From Litchfieldia stipae (GTDB lineage Bacteria; Bacillota; Bacilli; Bacillales; Bacillaceae_L), in the NCBI RefSeq assembly GCF_014837155.1, contig NZ_JACYHA010000012.1, positions 62,001-126,000 on the forward strand: 64,000 nucleotides of DNA, read 5' to 3'. The position numbers and the translations under genes were made by a program. This document shows, one piece after another, positions 39,559 to 47,602 of this stretch (the first letter of the stretch is position 1; each line of letters starts with the position of its first letter). Below the pieces are notes generated by a model that searched no databases, was not told the DNA's origin, and was given only the letters and a program-made list of their open reading frames with translations.

Positions 39559-40377
39559 CTATAAAACAAAATGTAGGGCATGAACGATTATCAAATAAAG
39601 AATCGTGATCATCACAAATGCGTAATCGATATAAGTCAGCTTTAAATAGCCTGTTTTTAGCTTAATCATGTTTGAATCCTTTGCTCCATAGCTAAAGCCC
39701 TTTGTTTCAAGTGCTTCCACCGTTGTTCTTGACCGTTTTGCAGTATTTAAAATAAGCGGATAAAACGAACGCATAAATATAATTAAATAATATGCGAGCT
39801 TTCTCCAATAAAAGACACCATTTTTCGAAGGCGCTAACCCTCTTAAGCGGTAGGATAGGATAATTTGCTGCAATTCTTCTAGTAAAATCGGTAGAATCCG
39901 ATATCCATAAGCGACACTAAACGAGAATGTGGGTGGAAAACCCATTCGAAGTAACGCATCACTGAATTTCTCTGGATTTAGACTCGTAAATACAGCCACA
40001 CTGGCAAGAGAAATACTCCCAAGCTTAATACTTAGCCAAAACATCGGCATCACGGTCTCAAGATTTCCCCCAAAGAGAAGTGAAATAGCAAAAAGGATTC
40101 CCATCTCTCCTAGTAATCCCAGACCAAGTACAGCAAGAAGTAGAGGGCTCACCTTTGCTTTATACGTCAAAAAAACCATAAATAATAGATAGCCAACCAA
40201 CACAATATGGCTATGAATAAACCACGGGACAATCGCAAAATAACAATACCAAATAAGAATCACACGAGGGTCAAGCTTAGTAAGCAAATTAACATCTGTG
40301 CTATAGGCGGTTCTTACTAACTCCCCTTTGATGTATTCAAGACTAAGCTTCTCAGACCATAGTTTGCTAGTTTCCAA
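39559..40377 (-). CDS. ECF transporter T component (EcfT/CbiQ family)
   Basis: A 272-residue membrane subunit that couples ATP hydrolysis to the substrate-binding subunit. About five helices, then the cytoplasmic coupling helices with the conserved Ala-Arg-Gly type motif (LSYRLRGLAP), and a second one near KRSRTTVEALETKGF. It overlaps the end of the ATPase gene by 11 bases. Together with its neighbours it forms a dedicated (group I) ECF system. Confidence 0.88.
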   Translation of the reverse strand: METSKLWSEKLSLEYIKGELVRTAYSTDVNLLTKLDPRVILIWYCYFAIVPWFIHSHIVLVGYLLFMVFLTYKAKVSPLLLAVLGLGLLGEMGILFAISLLFGGNLETVMPMFWLSIKLGSISLASVAVFTSLNPEKFSDALLRMGFPPTFSFSVAYGYRILPILLEELQQIILSYRLRGLAPSKNGVFYWRKLAYYLIIFMRSFYPLILNTAKRSRTTVEALETKGFSYGAKDSNMIKLKTGYLKLTYIDYAFVMITILYLIIVHALHFVL

Positions 40378-42070
40378 CTAATTCACCTCGCATCTCTGCT
40401 TGCTTCCAGCACTCAAGAAAATCCTCAATCGTCGCACAGTACGGGAATCCTAGCTCATTGCATAATGTCACAATTTGCGGTGGCACTAAACCCGCTTGAT
40501 CCAACAGATCTTCTTGTTTAAAAATAATCTCGCATGTGTTATCAGCAATCAATTCTCCATGATGCATCACGAGGATTCGATTCGCCCATTCAGCCACAAG
40601 CTGCATATCATGAGTTGCAACAATAATGGTATCCACATGTTTCTTCAATTGCTCTAGCATCCAAACCACTTTTGATTTTGTCGCCATATCTAAGTTGGCT
40701 GTTGGTTCATCAAGAATCACAATCGAAGGTCTCATTGCTGCACCGATCGCCAATGATACACGACGCTGCTGACCACCACTTAGAAGACGTGCATCCTGAT
40801 GTTGAAGATCCGTTAAATCAAAATCCTCCAGAATTTGATCCACAAGGGCGGACATACCTTCCACCTTACGTGCCTTCAAATAGAATTCAATTTCCTTCCT
40901 CACACTATCATCAATAAACATCTCCTCTGCCTGTTGAAAGACAAATGCAATGTCATTTGATAACGCCTCTGGTGTCATTTTCTTCAGTTTTTTTCCAAAA
41001 AGCTCAAGGGCTCCTTCTGTTGGCTTAGTGATTCCACTTACTAGTTTTAATAAAGAGGATTTCCCTGCCCCATTATTACCAACGAGCGCAACTTGATCAC
41101 CTTTATGAAAAGTCGTTGATACATTTTTCAAAGCAGCTTTCATGTCCTTATTCAACGTTTGATAACGAACGGTTGCATTCTGAACAGATATGATGGGTGA
41201 CCCCTCTTTTTTCAGCTTTGTTGGAACGGAAGCTTGTTCAAAAAAGGGAAGCTGAAAGTATTGAACAGCCTCCTTCATCGTAATAGGGTAAGAAGAATCA
41301 CGCTGTAACGCATGAGCTGCTAAGGTCACCTGTGGCGGGAAGATTTGCCTTGCTAGTAAATCCTCTACCTGGCAAAGGGCATCTCTTACTTCCTTCTTCC
41401 ACTTCACCCTCCCCTTATCCATCAGAGCAACACTCGAGCAATAGGAAGCAATAAATTCTGTATGATGCTCGATTACTATAATCGTGGTTCCATACTCTTC
41501 ATTCAATTGCTTCAATACCTCATAGATTCGCTTGGCATGCTGTGGATCTAATTGAGCAATCGGTTCATCGACAATCAATACCTTTGGCCTCATTGCAATT
41601 GCACCTGCTAATGCAAGCAAATGCTTCTGCCCCCCACTTAATTGCCAGACAAACTCCTTTTCTACATGAGCTAGCCCTGTCACCTGTAATGCCCATCTCC
41701 CACGTTCCTTGAAATCCTCAAAGCCATAATTCAATGGAACAAAAGAAGCATCATCTAATACAGTCGGACGTAACAATTGATTCTCAAAATCTTGATACAC
41801 ATAGCCAATCATTTTTGATAGACTACCAACATCACTAGACGTTGTTTCAAGACCATTTGATTGAACCTCACCTTCAAATTCACCAACATAAAAATGAGGG
41901 ATAAGACCATTCATTGTTTTACAAATGGTTGATTTTCCAGAGCCATTTCCACCAATGATAGCCAAGAACTCGCCTTCATTAATTGATAGACTTACTCCAT
42001 CAAGGACCTTCACATCACTACCTGGATATTGAAAGGATACATTTCTAATGTCAATCACTGGCTTATCCAA
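40367..42070 (-). CDS. ECF transporter fused double ATPase (A-A')
   Basis: A 567-residue protein with two ABC ATPase domains in one chain. The first has Walker A GGNGSGKST (40-48), LSGGQ (144-148) and VLIVDEP (164-170). The second has GNNGAGKSS (331-339), LSGGQQRR and VILDEPTANLD near 465. It therefore replaces the usual EcfA1-EcfA2 pair, as YkoD does in the thiamine-precursor system YkoEDC. It overlaps the S-component gene by 8 bases and the T gene by 11, a tight operon. Confidence 0.92.
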   Translation of the reverse strand: MDKPVIDIRNVSFQYPGSDVKVLDGVSLSINEGEFLAIIGGNGSGKSTICKTMNGLIPHFYVGEFEGEVQSNGLETTSSDVGSLSKMIGYVYQDFENQLLRPTVLDDASFVPLNYGFEDFKERGRWALQVTGLAHVEKEFVWQLSGGQKHLLALAGAIAMRPKVLIVDEPIAQLDPQHAKRIYEVLKQLNEEYGTTIIVIEHHTEFIASYCSSVALMDKGRVKWKKEVRDALCQVEDLLARQIFPPQVTLAAHALQRDSSYPITMKEAVQYFQLPFFEQASVPTKLKKEGSPIISVQNATVRYQTLNKDMKAALKNVSTTFHKGDQVALVGNNGAGKSSLLKLVSGITKPTEGALELFGKKLKKMTPEALSNDIAFVFQQAEEMFIDDSVRKEIEFYLKARKVEGMSALVDQILEDFDLTDLQHQDARLLSGGQQRRVSLAIGAAMRPSIVILDEPTANLDMATKSKVVWMLEQLKKHVDTIIVATHDMQLVAEWANRILVMHHGELIADNTCEIIFKQEDLLDQAGLVPPQIVTLCNELGFPYCATIEDFLECWKQAEMRGELVGN

Positions 42071-42932
42071 CGTTTTTCATATCCTCATCTGAACTTTTTC
42101 CTTTTTTCATTAAATACATAATAATGGCAACAGAGGCCACTGCCGCTACACCGATTACCATCCAAATCACCTGTGATCCGTATATATCTACAAATTCTGG
42201 TTCCCACACACCTAGCTCAAAGTCTGATTCTGATAGAGCTTCTGCTCCAAATGCCATCACCGATAACACTAAGCTGATTAGGATAAATTTGGGTGTGATA
42301 ATTTCACTCATAGGATAGTTAAGCTTATTATTTCTTGGCTTCATCCCTAGTAACGGTTCAATTTTTCCATATAAACGAGGAACTAAATAGAGAGTAGGTA
42401 ACAAGACAAACAATGTTCCTGAGAATATAAGATCAGTTAAAAACTCAACACCCTCAACAACAAAGATACTTTCAGCTAATCCTGGGACAGCTTCAAACTC
42501 CTCTACCCCAACCATGACCTTAACAATATCAACGATAGTGCTTAAAACAAGGAAGATTCCATAACCAGTAATTGCCCCAATAGCAACTTGAGACTTACTC
42601 TTAGCATTACGGACAATCATGCCTCCAAGACACATCCCAAGTGAAAAGAGGATAAATTTCTCCACTTCACCAATTCCACCGAACTGACCTAGCATCAGTT
42701 CTCCAAAGATTAATTCTCCAGTTGACGCACCAATTGCAGCATATAAAGGATGAAATAACATACATAATGCCAATGGAATAAATGCAAAGCAATCAATCTG
42801 TAATTCGATAGGACCTACATTAACGGATGGCACCAGTTCAGTGAACATATTACTAAGTCCGTATAGACACATGGACAAAATAAACACCATCATTTTTTGA
42901 GATTGAGTTAATACATAACGTTCTTTTACCAT
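42063..42932 (-). CDS. ECF transporter S component, substrate unknown
   Basis: A 289-residue membrane protein, first gene of the ECF operon. The N-terminal 190 residues look like an S unit: FAFIPLALCMLFHPLYAAIGASTGELIFG and ILFSLGMCLGGMIV. Two extra C-terminal helices (about 222-240 and 255-275) are not usual, since S components are normally about 180-200 residues with six helices. I cannot place it in a known substrate class (thiamine, riboflavin, biotin, folate, cobalamin, metal). The divergent RpiR-type regulator hints at a sugar-phosphate-related ligand. Family assignment is from context plus hydrophobic pattern. Confidence 0.75.
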   Translation of the reverse strand: MVKERYVLTQSQKMMVFILSMCLYGLSNMFTELVPSVNVGPIELQIDCFAFIPLALCMLFHPLYAAIGASTGELIFGELMLGQFGGIGEVEKFILFSLGMCLGGMIVRNAKSKSQVAIGAITGYGIFLVLSTIVDIVKVMVGVEEFEAVPGLAESIFVVEGVEFLTDLIFSGTLFVLLPTLYLVPRLYGKIEPLLGMKPRNNKLNYPMSEIITPKFILISLVLSVMAFGAEALSESDFELGVWEPEFVDIYGSQVIWMVIGVAAVASVAIIMYLMKKGKSSDEDMKNVG

Positions 42933-43040
42933 TTCTTTCCCTCCTCAGCTTCGATTACCACCTATTCTAGATTGGTAATGTAAAGGAAATGTTAATAAAG
43001 AGTTAGAAAATTGTAAGATTTTTTTATTTTTTGATTCTAT

Positions 43041-43054
43041 GAAAAATATTTTTC
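43041..43054. promoter_or_regulatory. Perfect palindrome in the ECF/RpiR divergent promoter
   Basis: GAAAAATATTTTTC is its own reverse complement. It lies 43 bases upstream of the rpiR-like start and 108 bases upstream of the S component. RpiR/MurR regulators bind AT-rich palindromes, so this is a candidate operator; the low complexity means chance is not excluded. Confidence 0.4.
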
Positions 43055-43097
43055 TTTTTCCATGTTATGATGAGTGTCAGGAGGGATTCTTGAAGAT

Positions 43098-43934
43098 ATG
43101 AACTGGAATGTGACAAAGCTAACCCCTAATCAAAAGAAGATTGCAGACTTTATCGAAAAAGAAGGAAATCAAATCTTATACTATTCAGAAACAGAATTAG
43201 CTGAAGCTCTGGCTATGAGCAACGCAACCGTCTCCCGCTTCTGGAAGCATATTGGCTATGATAATTTTAAAGCTTTCAAACAAGAGCTAAAGGAGAAGGA
43301 ACGAATTTCTCCTGATAGTAAGCTCAAAAACTCACTATCACAAATTCAACATCAATCTCTGCAAATCCATGAGCATTTGCTATCCGTTACGAAAAATCAG
43401 CTTGTGAATACGTTACGAGAACTAGATTCAAAGCAATTCCAAGCAGCTATTTCGTTAATGTCTAACTGTAGAAAAATCTACATCCATGCTCCAGGATCTA
43501 CTGAAAGCATATCGGTCTTAATGAAGCATCGCCTCGCTCGTTTTGGGCTAGAAATAGAACTCTTACCAAAAAGCGGACATGAATTATTTGAAGCACTAAT
43601 GCATATTCAAAAAGATGATGTTGTATTTATCTTCGGCTTTGTAGCCATGAATCGCGAAGCAAGTGTCCTGTTAGATTATGCAAAAAAAGCACACTATCAA
43701 ACCATCATCCTAACAGATTGCCTTATTTCTGATTTTCATGAACAAGGGGATTATATTTTTTATACGAATCGAGGAGAACTATGGGAGTTTCATTCCATGA
43801 TTGCCCCCACATTTCTAGTAGAGAACTTCATTCTCGGGATTGGTCAGCATCTTGAAGAGCAATCACTACAAAACTTAGAGAAATTAAGTGAATTACGTAA
43901 GCTCTACAAAGAGCAGCTACCTAAGCAGAAATAA
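43098..43934 (+). CDS. MurR/RpiR-family transcriptional regulator with SIS domain
   Basis: A 278-residue regulator. Residues 1-75 form the RpiR helix-turn-helix (ETELAEALAMSNATVSRFWK). Residues 115-250 form a SIS sugar-phosphate isomerase domain (KIYIHAPGSTESISVLMKHRL, DDVVFIFGFVAMNRE) that binds phosphosugars in relatives. Divergent from the ECF operon, which it probably controls. AGGAGG at 43079-43084 is 13 bases from ATG 43098, a long spacing; GTG 43074 lies upstream of that site and is less likely. Confidence 0.88.
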   Translation: MNWNVTKLTPNQKKIADFIEKEGNQILYYSETELAEALAMSNATVSRFWKHIGYDNFKAFKQELKEKERISPDSKLKNSLSQIQHQSLQIHEHLLSVTKNQLVNTLRELDSKQFQAAISLMSNCRKIYIHAPGSTESISVLMKHRLARFGLEIELLPKSGHELFEALMHIQKDDVVFIFGFVAMNREASVLLDYAKKAHYQTIILTDCLISDFHEQGDYIFYTNRGELWEFHSMIAPTFLVENFILGIGQHLEEQSLQNLEKLSELRKLYKEQLPKQK

Positions 43935-43937
43935 AAG

Positions 43938-44009
43938 AAGGTGCCAACTAAGTGGGCTCCTTCATATGTATAAATGAATAAGAGCGCCTTTCAATAGGAA
44001 AAGCGCTCC
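43938..44009 (+). terminator. Two hairpins after the RpiR-like gene
   Basis: GAAGGTGCC (43938-43946) pairs with GGGCTCCTTC (43954-43963) with a bulge, and GAGCGC (43982-43987) pairs with GCGCTC (44003-44008), extended by CTTTC/GGAAA. Neither has a strong T run, so termination efficiency is uncertain. Confidence 0.5.
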
Positions 44010-44181
44010 ACTACTTTTCTAGGTTTTGTGCTCCACAGTAATCCTTATACATTGATGAGTGAGCATACTTGTCATTGAAGAGATAACGGGGTAAAACTAA
44101 TAGACTCAAAGAGGATAATCAGAAGTTGGACAAACAATGATACTGATTATTCTAATAATTTATCCTGTAGTAACCCCAGGA

Positions 44182-44307
44182 TCAAGTGAGTTTTTTAAGC
44201 CTAGTCCCCTTTTTTCGTATGTAATAATAACCCTCATTATCTTTTAATAGTTGGATTCCTACCAAAGCTAGTGGTGTCCATACTCTCTTTAAACTAACAA
44301 GTGGCAT
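44182..44307 (-). CDS. Short ORF, 41 aa, unknown
   Basis: A near-ideal ribosome binding site (AAAAGGAGGAATAG) precedes ATG 44307 and the frame runs 41 codons to TGA. A TATAAT hexamer (minus strand, 44351-44346) stands 39 bases upstream. The peptide has a neutral N-terminal half (VWTPLALVGIQLL) and a basic C-terminal half (YYYIRKKGTRLKKL), net strongly positive. It could be a small membrane-surface peptide, a signalling peptide or a regulator. I recognise no family. It lies just after the SARP-type regulator gene on the same strand. Confidence 0.6.
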   Translation of the reverse strand: MPLVSLKRVWTPLALVGIQLLKDNEGYYYIRKKGTRLKKLT

Positions 44308-44393
44308 TTCTATTCCTCCTTTTATTATATATTCATGTTAGTAACATTATAAAATTCACCAATGAAAGAATAATGACAAAAGGACTATAAAAA

Positions 44394-44424
44394 TAAAAAA
44401 AGAAGGGTCATTAGCCCCACTTTT
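44394..44424 (-). terminator. Probable terminator of the SARP-type regulator gene
   Basis: Minus strand: GTGGGGC and GACCCTTC form an imperfect stem around TAATG, followed by T7ATTTT. The T run is convincing, the stem less so. Confidence 0.55.
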
Positions 44425-44429
44425 GATGT

Positions 44430-45551
44430 TTATTTCCTATTCAATTCACGTAATTGCTCCGAGTAATAGCCCACTAACTCCTTTGATGGACTGGTCCCCA
44501 ATTCAATTTTCATCATTCCTGTATACTGCTCAAACAGCTCGATAAAAGCAACTCTATCCATTTTAGAAGCGTACGAATGTAGGAGAAGCTCTACTACTTC
44601 TTCATCTAATTCATTATAACTCCATATTTTTTTGAGGAGACTAATCGCCGTGTTATGCTCCTTGTTCTTTAACAGCTCCGGCACTAATTTCTTCACGAAT
44701 GTACCGTGTAATCGATGAAATCGTTCAATATCACTAAATGACCATAGAAAAGCTCTCTCACCAAACAATGGACCGATATAAACTTCCTCTATCCTTAATG
44801 CTTCTTCCATATATTCAGGACTTGTTTCATCAAGAGTTAACAGCTTGTTTTCTAATTCCACAAAGTCAATCGTTGCATTCTCCAAATCTAAACCATAATG
44901 GTCTTTATTCGAATGTACAATCGCTTTTAATCCATGAGGATCTAATGATTTTCTTATTTGATAGATAACCGTGTTCAAATAAGTAACTGCATTCTTTCTC
45001 GGCATTTCTGGAAAAATATCTTCTATAATTCTCTCTCTTGAAACCATTCTCCCATGATGCATAACCAAATAGGCAAACACTTCTTCACTTTTTCTTGAAA
45101 TCCATTTCACAGGTCCCATAGAAGAACGAACCTCTATTCCACCAAAACAATAAATAAAAAATGTGTCCTCTTTCTTGTCCGAGTAATCATAATGATGAAT
45201 AGCCCTAGCTCGATTCACTGACTTTTCTAGTCTTTCAAATGAAACAGGCTTCACAATATAGTCTAATGCATAGACATCGAAAGCATCCATGGCATAATCC
45301 TTATGAGATGTAACAAAAATAATTGGAAGATCACGATCACTTTCCGCCATTCGTTTGGCAAAGTCTAAGCCATTTTCTTTTGGCATACTAATATCGACAA
45401 ATACTAAATCAACTGAATGAGTTTCTATATATGAAAAAGCACGTAAAGAATCTTGAAACATCCCGACAATCTCCAAATCTGGTATTTTCCCTAGCATTTT
45501 ACTCATGACGAGATGCATTGCTTTTTCATCATCAATAATCAATACCTTCAT
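44430..45551 (-). CDS. SARP-type response regulator (receiver + wHTH + BTAD)
   Basis: A 373-residue regulator. Residues 1-120 form a receiver domain with the phosphorylation pocket (IIDDEKA; VFVDISMP with the acceptor Asp about residue 54; VTSHKD; YIVKPV). A winged-helix DNA-binding part follows (SRKSEEVFAYLVMHHGRMVSRE, then TYLNTVIYQIRKSL), and then a bacterial transcriptional activation (BTAD) helical domain to the end. Firmicute members are usually paired with a membrane kinase, but none lies next to this one. The frame begins at TTG 45563; ATG 45551 is preferred. Its targets might include the neighbouring 41-aa ORF or the two membrane proteins upstream. Confidence 0.87.
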   Translation of the reverse strand: MKVLIIDDEKAMHLVMSKMLGKIPDLEIVGMFQDSLRAFSYIETHSVDLVFVDISMPKENGLDFAKRMAESDRDLPIIFVTSHKDYAMDAFDVYALDYIVKPVSFERLEKSVNRARAIHHYDYSDKKEDTFFIYCFGGIEVRSSMGPVKWISRKSEEVFAYLVMHHGRMVSRERIIEDIFPEMPRKNAVTYLNTVIYQIRKSLDPHGLKAIVHSNKDHYGLDLENATIDFVELENKLLTLDETSPEYMEEALRIEEVYIGPLFGERAFLWSFSDIERFHRLHGTFVKKLVPELLKNKEHNTAISLLKKIWSYNELDEEVVELLLHSYASKMDRVAFIELFEQYTGMMKIELGTSPSKELVGYYSEQLRELNRK

Positions 45552-45661
45552 TCTCGGAACCAATCCTTTCTACCCAATTATGCTCCATCTCTCAGATTAT
45601 GAAATCACAACATAAGTCCTACGGGATATTTTTAACATACCTCTATAGTACCATAAATAAA

Positions 45662-45706
45662 AGACGGTTCTTGTGTGCTCTTAAAAAAGAAGCAAAAGAA
45701 CCGCCC
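45662..45706 (-). repeat. GGACGGTTCT-type hairpin element, copy 1 (acts as terminator)
   Basis: GACGGTTCTTGTGTGCTCTT and, after a short A/T loop, AAGAAGCAAAAGAACCGCC are complementary with mismatches. On the minus strand the hairpin is followed by TTTTATTT, so it ends the membrane-protein pair. It belongs to a family with copies at 50.7, 53.9, 55.1 and 56.6 kb. Confidence 0.75.
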
Positions 45707-46209
45707 TAATATTCTTTCTCTCCATATTTCATAATGATTCTGTAAAAAATCACCCATCCGCTTATAACCAACAGATAAATCCCAAATGAATAATAAATTT
45801 TATAGCCATGCTGATAATGAAAGACTCCAATCTTATGACTCACAAACTCAATTCCAACGCTCAACAAAGCCCACACCAAAATCCACAGCATCAAAAACCT
45901 TGGCTTTATGTCAAATAAGTCATAAAGATAGAAGAAAAGATAGCAAAAAGGGCCATACATGATATGTGAGAAAAAATCCATAATTTCAAAAAGCGTACTA
46001 TCATTTATTACATAGTAACTGACTGGTAAGACACTTAATGTGTGGTCGAAAAAGAAGCCGAAAAACACGCCACACAAGAGAAATACACATGTCGTCTGTA
46101 TTGAAAAACGTTTTGGCAGAAATAATACGACAAGAACTCCAACGATAAGAGAAATGACAATAAACCATTCATTAGCATTAAATTGATGATCAAAACGAAC
46201 TACCTGCAT
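45706..46209 (-). CDS. Membrane protein, CBO0543-like
   Basis: A 167-residue protein with about five transmembrane helices (from WFIVISLIVGVLVVLFLPKR on). The segments GVFFGFFFDH and FEIMDFFSHIMYGPFCYLFFYLYDLF with scattered aromatic and acidic residues resemble the CBO0543 family of small Firmicute membrane proteins, whose function is unknown. Its start overlaps the end of the next upstream gene by 10 bases, so the two are co-translated. Confidence 0.7.
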   Translation of the reverse strand: MQVVRFDHQFNANEWFIVISLIVGVLVVLFLPKRFSIQTTCVFLLCGVFFGFFFDHTLSVLPVSYYVINDSTLFEIMDFFSHIMYGPFCYLFFYLYDLFDIKPRFLMLWILVWALLSVGIEFVSHKIGVFHYQHGYKIYYSFGIYLLVISGWVIFYRIIMKYGEKEY

Positions 46210-46718
46210 GTTTTTTTGAATTCTCCTTTTCCTAGGCTACTAAACCACCGTGCAATCCACCACATGAGGACAATAAAGATGACATACATAACAGCAGCAT
46301 AGAATTCATTCCATTTTTCATACGTGATGAGATCCGCCCACAAATATAGCCTGTCCTCCAAACATAAGAATGCGACGATGATTGCTGATAAGAGCCAACG
46401 CCACTTCGCTTTTAATTCAGAATGAAGAATACATACTGCCAAGAGCACTTGAAAAGGAATTAAAATAAAACGGCATAAATACATCGCAAATGACCCTTCT
46501 ACACTTCGAGTCAACGGCACCCACTGTAAATTAACATCCAGAATCGTAAACTGGGTAATCGTAAATATCCCAATCAGAAAATACATAAAAATTAGTTCAA
46601 TAAGCTTTAACCCTTTCGGAACCATAGTAAATATAATCAGCATTATCCACGCCAGCAATGCTAGAATCGCGAGGATCATAGGAATCATCCTTTGAATAAA
46701 TTTGGTAAATATAAACAT
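46200..46718 (-). CDS. Hypothetical membrane protein
   Basis: A 172-residue protein with about five transmembrane helices (MILAILALLAWIMLIIF, LIELIFMYFLIGIFTITQF, FILIPFQVLLAVCIL, WRWLLSAIIVAFLCLED, AAVMYVIFIVLMWWIA) and a basic C-terminus. I do not recognise the family, but it resembles the following gene in size and pattern, so the two may form a heteromer. The frame is open to 46757; ATG 46718 lies 12 bases from GGAGGA and is the better start. Confidence 0.68.
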   Translation of the reverse strand: MFIFTKFIQRMIPMILAILALLAWIMLIIFTMVPKGLKLIELIFMYFLIGIFTITQFTILDVNLQWVPLTRSVEGSFAMYLCRFILIPFQVLLAVCILHSELKAKWRWLLSAIIVAFLCLEDRLYLWADLITYEKWNEFYAAVMYVIFIVLMWWIARWFSSLGKGEFKKTCR

Positions 46719-46936
46719 ATTGTTCCAACATCCTCCAAAATAATTCCACAAAAACAAGGATGCTTCTCTAATAGCTCTCTGAGTTGCAATAGGACCTTAT
46801 AACCGTTTTCATTGAATACTATAAAGAAAATAAGTTATTATTAATAACGTCACATGGTTTATATTCAGTTGGATTTTAGTAATTGAGAAACTTGTTTTAT
46901 TTATCTTCGAACTTAAGTATAGTAGGTGAGTAATAG

Positions 46937-47602
46937 ATGCAAGACAAATTAATAGTTAGGAAGTTAGCACATTTTCTTCTTCAGGGAGATGAAATAAATT
47001 CATGGAATTTACTATCTGAATATCAAGCCAAAGGAAATGATCTTACGAGTATTTATGAGGTTCTTTTAACAGGAGCCATGAGATATATCGGAGAGCTTTG
47101 GGAAGAGAATGAAATCACAGTTGCTGATGAGCATATTGCTTCTAACGTTTGTAGCTTCCTAGTTTCGAAATTGATATTTGAAAATAAAAGCGAGCAATTC
47201 CCTAATAGCGGGAAAGCTATGTTGTTTTGTGTTGAGGGAGAAGAGCATAGCTTAGGCATAAAAATGGTGAACAATTTGTTCAAAGAATTGAACTGGGACA
47301 CACGTTTTTTAGGAGCGAACCTCCCAAACAATGAAGCCTTCATTTATGCAAATCAATGGCAGCCAGATGTTATTTGTATCTCTGCCTCTATTGTCTATAA
47401 CCTTCCTAATCTAGTTCAATTACTCCAGCAACTAGACTTACTAGATTATCAGCCAGAAATTATTGTCGGAGGGAGGATTACAACCTTGTATTCATTAGAG
47501 CAATATTGTTCGAATAAACCTGTAGTAATAGAAGAAATAAATGATTTAAAAGAATGGTTGCTGAAATATAGGCTATGTAGTAATCAATATGTCACTAGTT
47601 AA
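46937..47602 (+). CDS. Stand-alone cobalamin-binding protein, CarH/AerR-like
   Basis: A 221-residue protein of two domains. Residues 1-85 are a helical cap (B12-binding_2) with Trp55, Glu65 and His66 in the exact W-x9-EH spacing of the light-sensing CarH/LitR proteins. Residues 90-215 are the Rossmann-like B12-binding domain with His104 in EEHSLG, the lower-ligand motif usually written ExHxxG or DxHxxG. No MerR DNA-binding domain and no methyltransferase is attached, which recalls AerR-type B12 antirepressors. The residue after Trp55 is Glu, not the His that caps cobalt after photolysis in CarH. It overlaps the kinase-like gene by 14 bases, so a sensor-kinase complex is likely. Light, adenosyl-B12 or redox could be the signal. 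Confidence 0.83.
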   Translation: MQDKLIVRKLAHFLLQGDEINSWNLLSEYQAKGNDLTSIYEVLLTGAMRYIGELWEENEITVADEHIASNVCSFLVSKLIFENKSEQFPNSGKAMLFCVEGEEHSLGIKMVNNLFKELNWDTRFLGANLPNNEAFIYANQWQPDVICISASIVYNLPNLVQLLQQLDLLDYQPEIIVGGRITTLYSLEQYCSNKPVVIEEINDLKEWLLKYRLCSNQYVTS

